Notes under the pieces: generated by a model
What the model was told of the DNA's origin: nothing
Databases searched by the model: none
The model's input: the letters and a program-made list of their open reading frames with translations, nothing else
Position numbers and translations under genes: made by a program
Assembly (NCBI GenBank): GCA_022495995.1
Contig: JAFEMH010002554.1
Location: forward strand, 186,001-250,000
Reading direction: 5' to 3'
Length of the DNA stretch: 64,000 nt
From: Adenophora triphylla var. japonica
Taxonomy: Eukaryota > Streptophyta > Magnoliopsida > Asterales > Campanulaceae
In this document: piece after piece, positions 43,911 through 55,100 of the stretch
Layout of the letters: each line of letters starts with the position of its first letter
Numbering within the stretch: the first letter of the stretch is position 1

Positions 43911-44729
43911 GTTCACCTCTGGCTTTGCTGCTTTGCTCGTCTCTCCTATTTCTGTAATGAGAGGGCCCTGGTTGGCGAAGGGCCATACTGCGCATTTCAG
44001 TTCGTTTACCGTCATTACTTTTGTTGAAGCGTCAACAGTGGCTTTGAGATCTTCCCAAGACAGGGGTTGAGGTATCTGGACCCTCGGGCCGTTGGTGGCG
44101 GTGCGGAGCTCGTCCCAGCTGATCATGGAGCAGACGTTTTCATGGCCTTGCACAGAGCTAGGCTGAGGAGATTTGCTGGAGTAGATGACGTAGTAGTCAA
44201 ACTTTCCTGATGGTTCTCCGAGGGTTCCGACTGTGGGGTCGCCGGATTCGTATCTCTTCTTCAGTTTGTATTGAGAAGAGGGTTTCTTCTTTCTTCGAGG
44301 GCGATCATCGTTCATTTCATCTTGGAAATCCCTTTCTAGACAAGCAGTGCAGTCACAGACGTCCCACCAGATGTGTTTGTTGTTCGGCGGTGGTATCGGG
44401 ACCTCAGGATGTTGACCGGATACGTCTTCCCCCGAGGGGTCTTGTGGCTTTATGTCGTAACTGCATGGCTCGTACGAGGGCAACAGGTTGACTTCCGGGA
44501 GGCCATGAGAGACGTTAGAAGCTGCAGGAGCAGGCATGTCTTTGGAAGCCCCAGGTAGTTGGGGGGTGCTTAACGTTCCGAAGTGGTGCATGGCACCCTC
44601 GATCCAGGCTTGTTGTTCGCCTTGGCGTTTCTCAAGAGCCATGAGGACTTGCCAAACTTCCTCCATTGTTGGGAAATTTCTCGGGGCTAAGGTCCCGTTT
44701 TCTTCGCTGTTATCCACTGACTTGGCCAT
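43911..44729 (-). CDS. B upstream ORF in the gag position, no capsid domain seen
   Basis: The open frame starts MAKSVDNSEENGTLAPRNFP at 44729. It carries EEVWQVLMALEKRQGEQQAW, HIWWDVCDCTACLERDF, RPRRKKKPSSQYKLKKRYE and VGTLGEPSGKFDYYVIYSS, then SWEDLKATVDASTKVM. It runs into the C insertion at KPEVNVL and continues beyond it for about 20 codons at 25716. Its homolog in C is broken into four frames. The CDC-x2-C cluster is not the classical zinc knuckle. No capsid pattern was found. Conservation of the frame in B suggests it was translated. Confidence 0.55.
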
Positions 44730-44994
44730 GAGGAGTTGACGGACTGCCCTAGTAACTGCGCTGGGAAGGATGTTGGACCTTGCGGCTTTGACACTGGGAG
44801 AGTAGTTCCCGGGTATTCTCGATCACTCTGGGTTCACTGGAGGGGTGACAGGTAAGGTTTAGACACGGGAAGGCCTTTCGGGATAAAAGGGGAAAAACTC
44901 ACGTGATATGCAGTTTCCGCTTTTTGTTTTTGATTTTTTTTTTGTTGCTGTTTTAATTTACTTAAAACAGTGTTTTCTAAGAGTCCTAGGTAGG

Positions 44995-45165
44995 TTGGAA
45001 AAGATTGCTCTTCTTTTTCGCAACTATGCTAGATCCTGGGTCAGTGGAGACCATCTATGCGGCTATAAGCCCCTCGTTTTGCACCTATATTTCGACATCC
45101 CGGGGTGGACAGCCCCGGGCGAGGGTCCTATAGGGCAAGCGGTTTCCACCGGCCTAAAAGAAAAA
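44995..45165 (-). promoter_or_regulatory. B conserved leader block
   Basis: Matches C 40905-41080. CCCGGGG and CCCCGGG (about 45100-45121) form a perfect 7-bp stem around a 7-base loop. It lies upstream of the first ORF in the untranslated leader. Confidence 0.5.
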
Positions 45166-46026
45166 CCGAACCTAAGGACCGAGCCTGTCATGTTCGTTTT
45201 AATGCGTTATCCATGTGAATAGTGAACCGAGCCGGCCACTGAGTCAAGATCGGGTCGAGAGTTCGGCATGACCTCTCTTTACTTTGCTTACGCAAGGGAT
45301 CTGTGATGTTAGGCGTTGGCTGGGTCATATCGTCATAGCTGACGTATTAAAGGCTTGATGACATGGTGTCATGTGAGTATGGATGTATATCCGGGATGGA
45401 ACATCATCTGGGTGTAGCTTCGGAAAATCAAGATCAGGTCAAGATTTTAGCATGACCTTTCATCGCTTTGCTTGCGCAAGGGATCTTGAGTTTCGAGCTT
45501 CGACTCAGAAAATGGCCGGCATGGGATATGTATCCAGGCTGTATGACACGGACTAGGTAAAAACCAATCGAGTCTGGACAGAGTGTGACTCAAGACTCAA
45601 ACGTGCATGGTTGACACTTGGCTAGGATGGGATGTTTGGAATGATCCCGTGCGCATCCAAGAGGCCTAGGAAGACCAAACGGACTGCAACTGAGACCACC
45701 CCGGGTTGAGGGTTGTAGTGTGCAGTGTATCCGAGGCAGCAGTGCGCGTAGCGTGCGGTGTAACCGAGGCAGCAGTGCGAGTAGTGTGCGGTCTCTAAAA
45801 TTCTTTTTTTCTGAGTAAAACAGAAGTTTTTTGAAGAATTTTAAATGTATGTACACAGATGTATATTGATGCATTTTTTGTATTTTTATTTTTTTTTGTA
45901 AAATAAAAAGTAAAGCACATGCACACACACATAACAGTTAAAGAAAGGGGTAAAATGAAAGTTTGACCCTCATCATCGTTTTAAAAATCTTTTGTTTTTT
46001 AAAAAAGTTTTTTAAAACAAAATATT
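45166..46026. other. B 5' leader, remainder
   Basis: No gene is seen. Two related phrases, caagatcgggtcgagagttcggcatgacct near 45245 and caagatcaggtcaagattttagcatgacct near 45428, are about 185 bases apart. A cgaggcagcagtgcg phrase repeats near 45730 and 45765. Confidence 0.5.
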
Positions 46027-46043
46027 CCCCAGCGGAGTCGCCA
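46027..46043 (-). other. B primer binding site
   Basis: The plus strand CCCCAGCGGAGTCGCCA equals the 3' end of plant tRNA-Arg, including CCA, and lies two bases from the 5' LTR. It is only a 17-base tRNA match, not a tRNA gene. Confidence 0.85.
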
Positions 46044-46045
46044 AC

Positions 46046-47398
46046 TGAAATTACCCGGATCCGAGAGGCTGCGCAATCGCGCCCCGGCATCTGGCATTTC
46101 CGCTTTGCAGCGTTTGTTGGTGGAGGTGTCTCGCTGAGTTTTTGCTTTGTAGAGTCGCCACGCCATTTTTATTAAGCCCAAAAAATTGAAAAAGGGCATC
46201 AGTTTAAAAATAAACTGTTTTTGTGTGATGAGATTTTGAGTTCGGAGGTCAGATGACTCCTCGGGAAGAGAATATTAGAATATTAGAGCTCACCCGAGTT
46301 GCCTCGTAAAAACGAGTCTTTCGGTACCCCTTATTCTTTAAATGTTGTGTGTGTGTGTATGTGCTTTTAAAAATGCATGTTGTATCGGATGTCTACATTG
46401 TACACTGCTTATTAAAATGTATTGAAATAGTGTAGGAAGGAAGCCTTACCAATGTTGGTTCGTGTCTGTCTTCCGCAGGGGAATAGTGTTTGAGGATGGA
46501 ATAGTGTTTCGGGGCGGACCAAGTTTGCTTCGAGATGAGCCGGTTGTCTGCGGACAGAGTTTCGGCGTGCGTTGGGATCGCAGGGATCACTTTCGGCGTG
46601 CGTTGAGATTGCAGGGATCACTCGGGCAGAGGTTCGGCGTGCGTTGGGATCGTCGGTTGCGTTTGGAAAGAGCCGGGACGCCTCGGAAAAGACCAGGCAA
46701 GGCCTCGGAGTACCACGAGGGGCCTCAGAGTACCTCGAGAGTGCCTCGGGGCAGCGCGGGAGCGTCTCGGGAGCGCTCGAAGAGGCTTTGGAGCACCACA
46801 AGGGAGCTCGAAAGACCTCGGAAGGATCCGAAAGGGGTCGGGATTGCCCCGAAGGATCTTAGAGGGGTGCCTGAAGGCTGGGGGAGAGGAGAGAAGAGGG
46901 AGATGTGTGAAATGAGGGAGGGGGAGCCCTCTATTTATAGTCCTCAGATTTGTGCAAGAAGGTCCGTACGGACCTTCCAGGTAAACCAAGATTTTGGTTT
47001 TCCTCGATTTGAGGGAATAAGTGGACTTTAAGAAGATTCAGCAATGATGGTGTCTGGTAACAAGAAGGTCCGTACGGACCAACTTGCATGCATAAAGGTC
47101 CGTACGGACCTCCCATGAAGTTCAGTAATGATGCCTTCCGGGATTTGAGGGAATAAGTTGGACTTTAAGAGGATTCAGTAATGATGACAACAAAGAGGTC
47201 CGTACGGACCATTTCTGCTTTTTTACATAATTCCTCAAAGGTCCTTTTGTCCCTTTTTGTTCCAGAAAGGCCCCTCCCTTGGTTTGGTTGGTGGTTTTGA
47301 GGTTTTTGAGGGTTATGGGTATTCGAGACTGCGTTTGTGTGAGTCTGCGGTATTTCCCGTGTGCTCGGAAGAGGGTGATCCAGATTGGGGTACTTACA
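46046..47398 (-). repeat. B-family LTR, right (5') copy
   Basis: Begins TGAAATTACCCGGATCCG and ends GGGGTACTTACA. The minus-strand TATA CTATAAATAG lies at 46931-46940. Perfect GGTCCGTACGGACC palindromes lie at 46961-46974, 47067-47080, 47097-47110 and 47197-47210, all upstream of the TATA box. A duplicated segment (gaataag-ggactttaaga-gattcag) makes this LTR longer than the left one. Confidence 0.85.
46961..47210 (-). promoter_or_regulatory. Array of four perfect 14-bp palindromes in the B LTR
   Basis: GGTCCGTACGGACC occurs four times, with starts at 46961, 47067, 47097 and 47197. The nearest one is 20 bases upstream of the minus-strand TATA box. The bases before each copy read gaa/aaa/gag. 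See the matching sites before the B antisense genes. Confidence 0.7.
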
Positions 47399-47790
47399 CT
47401 AAGGCGCTGTCCGCCGTAGAAGGGCATTATCTAAATATAGAGAAATTAGCTTACGCCTTGCTTGTATCAGCTCGAAAATTAAGAGCTTACTTTTCTGCAC
47501 ATCCTATAACTATACTCACTGAGGCCCCGCTTAGAAAGGTTTTACATAAACCAGAGTCCTCAGGGAGAATGCTATCTTGGTCTATAGAACTCACTGAGTT
47601 CCAGATCACCTACTCCCCGAGAAGGACAATCAAAGCGCAGGCCTTAGCTGATTTTGTAGCAGAGTCATCATTTAAGCTAGCGGACAGCGACCTGGGAAAG
47701 AGAAAGCGAACAGAGTCAGAAGAGGCCCAAGATAGCTCAAAAACATGGAGATCGTACAGCGTAAAGAGCGTCCATAAGAAGTATGGACTT
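47399..47790 (+). pseudogene. E RT-linked RNase H and linker
   Basis: The frame enters from the B LTR edge with KALSAVEGHYLNIEKLAYAL. It continues ILTEAPLRKVLHKPES and LTEFQITYSPRRTIKAQALA, the end of the RT-linked RNase H in Tat elements. A frame change near 47780 separates it from the next domain. Confidence 0.85.
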
Positions 47791-48165
47791 TATTCGTGGA
47801 CGGCTCTGCGAGCAAGTTAATGAGTGGAGCCGGCATACTCTTGTTCGCACCCTGCGGGGAGAAATTCAAAAGAGCCTTAAGATTCAAGTTCGAAGCATCG
47901 AACAATCAGGCTGAGTATGAAGCGATTATAGCATGCATGGAATTGGCCAGTGACTTGGGAGTTCAGAATATTGAAATAAATAGTGACTCTCAGCTCATCG
48001 TAAATCAAATTAAGGAGGAGTATGACACGATCAACCCAGTGCTAACCCAGTACTGCGGTCTAGCCAAACCCTTATCAAAAATTTCACATACTATGAGATG
48101 AACCAAGTAATGAAAGAGTACAACACAGAGGCTGACCTTCTCTCCAGAATAACCGATCAAGAAGT
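47785..48165 (+). pseudogene. E archaeal-type RNase H
   Basis: The readable marks are LFVDGSASKLMSGAG, NNQAEYEAIIACMELA, INSDSQLIVNQI and EYNTEADLLSRI, with all four acidic positions present. A frame change near 48085 lies between the third and fourth motifs. Confidence 0.85.
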
Positions 48166-48965
48166 CGTGGACTTAGAAGCGGACTGCCAGATAGAATTCA
48201 CAGAAAGACCTGCTATAGATCGAATTCAAATAAACAATATTGGAGATCAAGAAAGGGATTGGGTAGATGAAATCAAGGATTACATTGAGAAGCAAACCCT
48301 CCCCGAAGATCAAGCAAAGGCTAGAACCATCGGAAAGGTGTCAGCGAAATACCTCATCCTGGACGGAGTATTATTTCGGCGATCATTCACCAAGCCTTTG
48401 CTAAGATGCGTCAAAACTCACATGGTCACCAATTTACTCTATGAGGTCCATGAAGGAGTTTATAGCGGACATCTTGGTGCTCGCACTCTCTCGGACAAAA
48501 TTAAATTTCAAGGATTTTATTGGTCGACGATGAGGAGAGATGCAGAGGAGTACGTAAGAAAATGTGACAAATGCCAACGGTTTGCGGACATTCCTAGACT
48601 ACCATCAACAGAGCAGACTTTGGTTATACCATCGTGGCCGTTTGATACGTGGGGGATTGATCTAATCGTACCAATCCTAACTGTCCGAGGAGGTATTAAG
48701 TACGCCTTGGTGGCCTTGGATTATTTTACAAAGTGTACTGAAGCAAAGGCCTTAGCCACTATCTCAGAGGAGAATGTTATAAATTTCGTTCACGATCACA
48801 TCTGGTGCAGATTTGGGGTTCCACGAGCTATAGTCTCGGACAATGGCACTCAATTCTCTACTAAATTCACAGCTGAATGTGAGAGAATGAGAGTACAACA
48901 TCGCCAGTCCTCAGTCGCTTATCCCCAAGGGAATGGCCAAGCTGAGGCCGCAAATAAGTTAGTCC

Positions 48966-50593
48966 TGTTGGGTTTTGGGGTTACAAACACAGCGGAAGAT
49001 TTAATTTTAACATCAAAACCCTAGCCCTAGAATCCGTCTAGCATGAAGAGATTAGAAATTAATATGAGATAGAATTTATATACCTTGAATGCGATGAGGA
49101 TTAACAAAGTAGATCACAAAATTCAAGCCTAGAATTTTGATATCGAAACGGATCTTCTTCTTCTACCTTGTTCAAACCTTGTGATGAATCAACAAACGGA
49201 GGCTTCAAGCTCTTGGTGATTAACCTATCACCCTCTATCGGTAATCCACACGCGAACTAATCCAAGAACACCTTCTTGATGGATTGCTAGATGATCCTCT
49301 TGATTATTGAATCAATATTCAATAATCAAAGCCAAAACAATGGAACAATTGGGACTTTTGATTCAAAATCAAAATCTAGAGTTTCAAAAACCTTGGATTA
49401 TGATATGAGAGGTTGGAAAAATATGGCTGCAAGGCTGTATTTATATCATATATAAATCCCCTAACAATTAGGGTAGAAACCTAGCAAAAGACAAATTCTT
49501 TCCTAGCCAAGGAAAACTGTACGGACACGAAATTTGGTTGTGGCACGAGTCGTGCCCTTTGCAAATCACTCGTGCTCACGAGTCGTTCCTTGAGCCCCAA
49601 CTCGTTCTGATCAAAACGAGACAAAAACCAAGTCGTGTCTCAGCCTTGGTCACGAGTCGTTATCCTTGGCACGAGTCGTGACCCAGGGCACGAGTCGGGC
49701 TCCTGGTCATGAGTCGTGCCAGAACCCAAAATTCCAATTTTCAGCTTGAATCAAATTCATTCTTTTGTGTGTGACCCTTTAGGAATTATATTTTATGTTG
49801 GCAGTGAGTTGAAACATCAACCTCACAAGACATAAGTGACTTCTAGCAAATCATTATGTCCACCCAATTAAATATAACATCAAAGCTTGATTCCTTAATA
49901 GATCCAATGTTATAATCCCTTTGTTCACGATGTCTAATTGAACATGAGTCATGGTCTAGGTCAACTCATTCCGTTCAATGCTTTCTCGATTCCGAATATG
50001 TTGATAATGCAAATGCATTTGATCTCTATCAAATCAATTGAGTGCGGCCACACATTTCATCAACATCATTCATTGAGGGCCCCAAGCAAACATCTCTCTT
50101 CATAAGAGGAACAAATCCCGTCTTGACTTATCATTCTTCCCTACATGATTCCAATCGTGCTAACATAGCCCTTATTGCTATCCGATTAAAGATAGTGTTA
50201 GACTATATTAAACACGATCTTCATCATGTGGAAGACGATGATAATCTCAGGTGCTAAGGATTCAATAACACGACTATCATGAGATTTATTCATGACATAT
50301 ATGACTATTGACCATGTCATAAATCTCATCGGTAGGTCATGTCCAATACTTGTTCTCTAGCAAGTATCCATAAGTGTAATGTGCATTACATGCAAATAAT
50401 CCTCTCCATGATTATCCATTACCAACTTATACTAGTCGTTCACAACAACTAGGGACGCAGTTCAATATAATAAACATGCAAAACATATAATGAACCAAAT
50501 AATACTTTCTCTATAATAAATGATAAAGGCGATTACATAGCGGTTTAGATAATAAGTCAAACATAACTAAACGCCTAGGGCACTACACCAACA
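48966..50593 (-). mobile_element. Solo LTR F (probable copia type)
   Basis: It is 1,628 bp, starting TGTTGGGTTTTGGGG and ending CACTACACCAACA (TG...CA, with TGTTGG/CCAACA ends). It is flanked by the perfect duplication AGTCC at 48961-48965 and 50594-50598. No coding region or internal LTR is visible, so it is the product of LTR-LTR recombination. A minus-strand TATA (ATATAAATA, 49438-49446) suggests minus orientation. The copia assignment rests only on the ends and is tentative. Confidence 0.85.
49542..49720 (-). promoter_or_regulatory. Near-palindrome array in F
   Basis: GGCACGAGTCGTGCC at 49542-49556 is palindromic except for its central base. Five to six weaker copies of cacgagtcgt follow, near 49577, 49630, 49651, 49669, 49689 and 49710. 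They lie about 95-270 bases upstream of the minus-strand TATA box. Confidence 0.6.
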
Positions 50594-51129
50594 AGTCCTG
50601 TCTGCCCTTAAGAAAAATTTGGAAGGACGAGGAGGACGAAGGCTGGACGAGTTCCAGACCGCGTTATGGGTTGTCCGCACGACGATCAGAAATTCAACAG
50701 GCGAAACTCCTTTCTCACTCACGTATGGGTGTGAGGCAATGGCTCCAAATGAGGTAGCCCTACCCTCGTACATAGTCATATACTTCGATGAGTCTTAAAA
50801 TGAGGCAAACAGAAGGTATGACCTGGACGATCTCGAGAAAAAGAGAATACGAGCAAATGAAAAATGGTGAACTACAAGCAAAAAGTGAAGAAGCATCATG
50901 ATAAGAGAGTGAATAAGAGAAGTTTTTCGGTTGGAGATTGGGTACTCAGAAACGTTGAGGTACAAGGGACCCAAGCTGGTTTCCACAAGCTCTCCCCGAA
51001 ATAGGAAGGTCCGTACGAAGTTACCCAAAGAATCAAAGAGGGTACCTACAGATTGCGGACAAAAGAAGGAAAAGACCTCAAGAACGCTTGGAATAGCGAT
51101 CACCTTAGAAAGTATTTCTTTTAAAAATC

Positions 51130-52171
51130 TTTGTAATATGTAAGGGTGATAGAGGCAATGAATGTATGAGTATTGAACCATTTTTTGTGCAAAATTAGTG
51201 TTAAAGAATTGTTGTAAGCAATATTTCCACCAGCCTCAAAAGCTAAAGTGGATGCCCGCAAGCGGGTGCCAGTGGGTAAAAGGGCCAACATATGAGCCCC
51301 TACCTACTGATGCACAAAGATCCATTAAGATCGCACGCCTATATGTGTACAAAGGCCATTAAGACCGTATTCGATCGCGAATAAGCCTCTCTGTCCTGTT
51401 CGCGTGAACCACCATAAATAAGTGGATATAGATGCAAGTGGGGACAAAGGCCAAAGTCCGAACCCACTAAATGCGCATAGGCCTTAGTTGGCTGTTGACC
51501 GCACACCTATATGTACAAAGGTCAACATATGAGCCCGTTACATGATCGCCACCAGACTTCAAAGAGTCAAACCGCGTGAACCACCAATAGTGGATATAGA
51601 TGCCGGTAGGTTCAAAGGCCAATATGCCCCTACTTACTGTTGCGTGAACTATTGCCTCACGGCCACAATCTGCTTGCCCAATGAAAGAAGCTTGCCTTGG
51701 CTCTTTTAAAATTACACCACGGATTTAAAAAATCTAAATAAGTGTAAGTGAAAGGGAGTGATCAAAGAAGTTTTAAAAGCCAAATATACAAAATGAGGTC
51801 AAAACCTCAAGAATGTCCAAGGCCATAACAAACGTGGTCATAGAGAAAAAGGGTTGACTCTCACGAAAAACTCATGTGGTTTTGAATAAAGAGTTATAAA
51901 CTCATAAACGCAGTCATAAAGCCTACCATGCCCATAAATCGCGGCATTGAGTCGAAACTAATTGTTCCAAGTCATAAGCTGAAAAAAGAAAAAGCAAGAG
52001 TACAAGCTGAAGGAAAGGCATTGATATAAGTATCAAGGTATTCAAGTATTGCCAAAACTTAAAACAGCCTAAAAAGATGAGCAGTTAAGAAAAATACTTC
52101 TATTAATAGAGAAAATGATTTACAAGGTCCTACAATCTATTACAAAGAAGGCGAAAAATAAAAATCCTAAG
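51130..52171. repeat. E hypervariable 3' region
   Basis: No gene is seen. Diverged repeats: cgtgaaccacca...gtggatatagatgc near 51402 and 51568, caacatatgagcccc near 51286 and 51521, and cctatatgtgtacaaagg near 51340 and 51508. The layout is the same as in other Tat 3' regions, but the repeats are shorter and older. Confidence 0.6.
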
Positions 52172-55100
52172 CTAAGGCTGGGTAGACTCAGGATCCTTCT
52201 CCTTGGTCGCTTCAGACTCAGGAGTAGGAGAGGAAAGATTGACACTTGAAGCTTGATCGTTAGCTGGGGCCTTTGGAGGCTTAGTAGAAGCTGGGGCTGG
52301 AGCTGACCGCGACGGAAATACATCACTGATTGCAGGCCCGTTGGGAAACAGGCTAGCAACAATGGCTTCGAAAGAAAGATTTTCTTGCCCGAACCTCAGC
52401 CTGTCCAGTTCATTCCTGAGGCTGGAAGCGGTGACCGCGGCCATAGGAGGCAAGGAGGAGGCCGCTGCGAGCTCAAAGTTGGATATCTCATCCGCAGTCA
52501 GAGGGACCAATGCATGCCCGGGCAGGCAGAGATCATCTGTGGAGATCAAAGAGCCTATAATGGCCAATTGCTCCGCAGAGAACTTGCCCGTAGTAGCAAA
52601 GTTCCTTAGCTGCGTCGATAATCCAAGCTCGTACTGGACAGAAGATTCATCCAGATCCTCTCCTTGTACTCCTCGGAGTTTTTGTACTGCTCCACAGCTT
52701 CCTTGCGAACAGCCTCCAGGATGGATTCCCTCTCCAACTGAAATTGCTTCAGGGGAAGCAGTTGATCGGACAGACTGTCCACAGACTCTTCCAAGGTCTT
52801 CATAGGCTTTTGGGCAGCCTCCAGCTTGACCACAAGCTCTTCATTCCTCTTCTCGAGGTCAACCTTCTGCCCGCGGAGCTCATCCCGCTGCCTCTTGTAC
52901 TTATCCGAATCCTTCTCGGCCACCTCAAGCCGATCTATGAAGCCCTTCAAATCTGCTTTCTTTTCAGTCAGCGAGACCGTCAGGGCATTCACCTACTCCT
53001 CATCCTTGGCCAAAGCCTTAGAATTTTCAGTATAAGCCTTGGTATGATAGGACAAGAGGGTGGCTTGCTCGTCGTTAATCTCCCTCATCCTCATGGACTT
53101 GTTGGCCATCTGCGAGCAGAGACATAAAAACGGTTAGCAATGGGCAGTCATGAAAAGTAGTGATTCAGTAGCAGAAAAAGTATTACCTCAATGGACATTA
53201 AGCCCATATCTCCTGTCAGGGCAGCGGAGTTCATCTTGGAGACTACACTCGAATAAAAATCAGGGGCATAGAGCCTATTTAATGCTCCTTGCCCGATCAT
53301 AAAGTTGTAGCTTCCACGGTAATAAGGATCCACCCCTTTGATTTCGGGGACCTTCTCAATCTTATCCTTCAGACTTATGGCCGGATCACACAGTTCATTA
53401 GGAACCACCGGATAGGAGGCCGAGCAGATGGTCCTCCCTTTATTCGAAGGAGGAGCAGAGCGTGAGCCAGTGGAGGCTTGGGCATGTGTTATCTCTGCCC
53501 CCCTATGAGTTTTCTGCGGTCTATCCCTGCTCGCAGCATTATCAGGAGCAGACCTCTTCCTTGATTAGTCCATGGGGTCGGTATGCCCGGAAGCTATTGT
53601 GCGGCCAGGAGGGCTTGAGCCGCGAGCAGAGGATGGTGGAGGGGGCAGAGGCAGGTCCTTCGTCTGAGGGATCCCCTTACCCGTGACCAAAGTGGCACCG
53701 GTCTGCCTATCAACAACGGGCGGAATGGCGCCCTTCGGCAAAGGCTTTCCCAAAGCAGCTTGTGTGGTCGCTGCTTCTCTCTCTTCATAAGCTAGTTTCC
53801 TAGCCTTCAATTGCTGGGGGTTAGGCTTACTCATCTCCGAGATATTCAGCTGGATCTACTCTGAAAGAAAAAAGAGTTGATTAGATGGCAGTTCAAAAGT
53901 CAGAAGCAATTAAAGGCAGTCGTCAAGAGAATAGAGACCAATCCATTCCGGAGGCTTGCATTTCGCGCCCATCATACAAGTTTTGCAATCAGCCTCAAAG
54001 GCAAAAAATTCATGAACCCTCCAGTTAGGATCACGAACCTGGGGTTCAATGGCTACCCTAGGAGCGTAGGGAAGACCTTCCCTCTGGGGGGCCACCCCGG
54101 TGTAGATCAGTAGTGGCTCGTCGCTTATTATCGCGCTCACATCAAAAATTGGTTGCTCCTTCTTCTCGGTCACAAACTTGGCCAGAAAGAGGGCTAGAGC
54201 AACCTGGAGGTCCTCGGACGTAGCTGGGTCAGAATAAGAAGTAGCAGCAATCCTAAGAGGAATCGGGCTGGAAGTTTTAGCAAAGGACCACCCAAATTTA
54301 GACTCTATGACCAAGATGTTCCTCTGGTTTCATTGGTCAAATTTGTTTGTTGGGGCAGAAAAGGTGCGGGGAGAATTGTTTTTTGCCTTCAGGCCAAGGT
54401 TGCCATTGGTCATCTGATTCTGATAGAAGGCATACAGCCCATTGAGGGTGGATTCAAAACCAAATAGCCTACATATGGCTATGAAGGAAACCAAGGCTCT
54501 AATGGTATTTGGAGTCAGGTTCATAGGAAGACAGCGGGTGAAATTAAGGAACTTGTTGATAAAAGGGTCAAGGGGAAGTCTCAGTTCATTCTCGAACTAG
54601 ACCCCATAGAAAATACAAGCCCTATTATCCTCGCGGACATCAGTTACTGTCTCCGGTCTCAGTTTTTTCTTCCTCATTAGCACTTCCTGAAGAGGGCGGA
54701 CGCGAAATTGCTTGGGATCCACATTGTAGGTGGTATATATTTCGGACTCCCAGTCAGTAGGGGTTACCTCCTTGCCTGTCCTCTTCTGGCCGCGGCCAGG
54801 ATTTACCTCAGCAGCATGACTCTTTCCGCGGGTAGGGATCTCCTCCTCAGAATCTTCCCCAAAGGCATCAACGATCCTCATTGCCTTCTGGGATGTGCCC
54901 GCGGTCATGCGATCTACCTCCTCGCGGGTATCTTCCACCGTTTCCGCGCTTTGAGAGCCAAAGAGACTGGAAGATGATCCCTTTGAGGGCTCCACCTCCG
55001 GTTCATCCTCTTCGTCTCCGTCCACGTCCATCTCCATCTCATCACTGTCATCACTACTCAGGTCCACCACGGGCACATCAGGGGCCTCGGTTTGGACCTT

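Larger units (their letters stand above)
10884..47398 (-). mobile_element. Mosaic B: Tat-lineage element with nested C and inverted D
   Basis: Related LTRs lie at 10884-12123 and 46046-47398. Inside the left one is a polypurine-type tract, and inside the right one a tRNA-Arg primer site, so both face inward for one minus-strand element. Protease, RT, two RNase H domains and integrase lie at 20482-25570, and two antisense genes at 16967-19757. C (25717-43905) splits it, and D interrupts the first antisense gene. Against a single insertion: the LTRs differ in length (1240 and 1353) and in many positions, and the flanks (agtag and ctaag) do not form a duplication. The left flank is a copia remnant, while the right flank is Tat pol sequence of element E. 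Confidence 0.7.
48166..51129 (+). pseudogene. E integrase, split by solo LTR F
   Basis: The left part (to 48965) has HEGVYSGHLGARTLSDKIKF with KCDKCQRFAD (zinc site), WGIDLIVPILTVRGG (first Asp), IVSDNGTQF (second Asp) and AYPQGNGQAEAANKL (Glu). After F (48966-50593) and its AGTCC duplicate, the frame resumes at 50599 with SALKKNLEGRGGR and TTIRNSTGETPFSLTYG. Without F the reading frame is continuous across the site. Later stops near 50795 and beyond, before the tail GTYRL-type and HLRKYFF near 51120, show decay after or besides F. Confidence 0.85.

Noticed and set aside
46027..46043. tRNA-Arg gene
   Set aside because: Only the last 17 bases of the tRNA match. It is a primer binding site next to an LTR.
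50042..50257. 71-codon frame in solo LTR F
   Set aside because: Lies within LTR sequence, has no recognisable domain, and is near chance length for this base composition.
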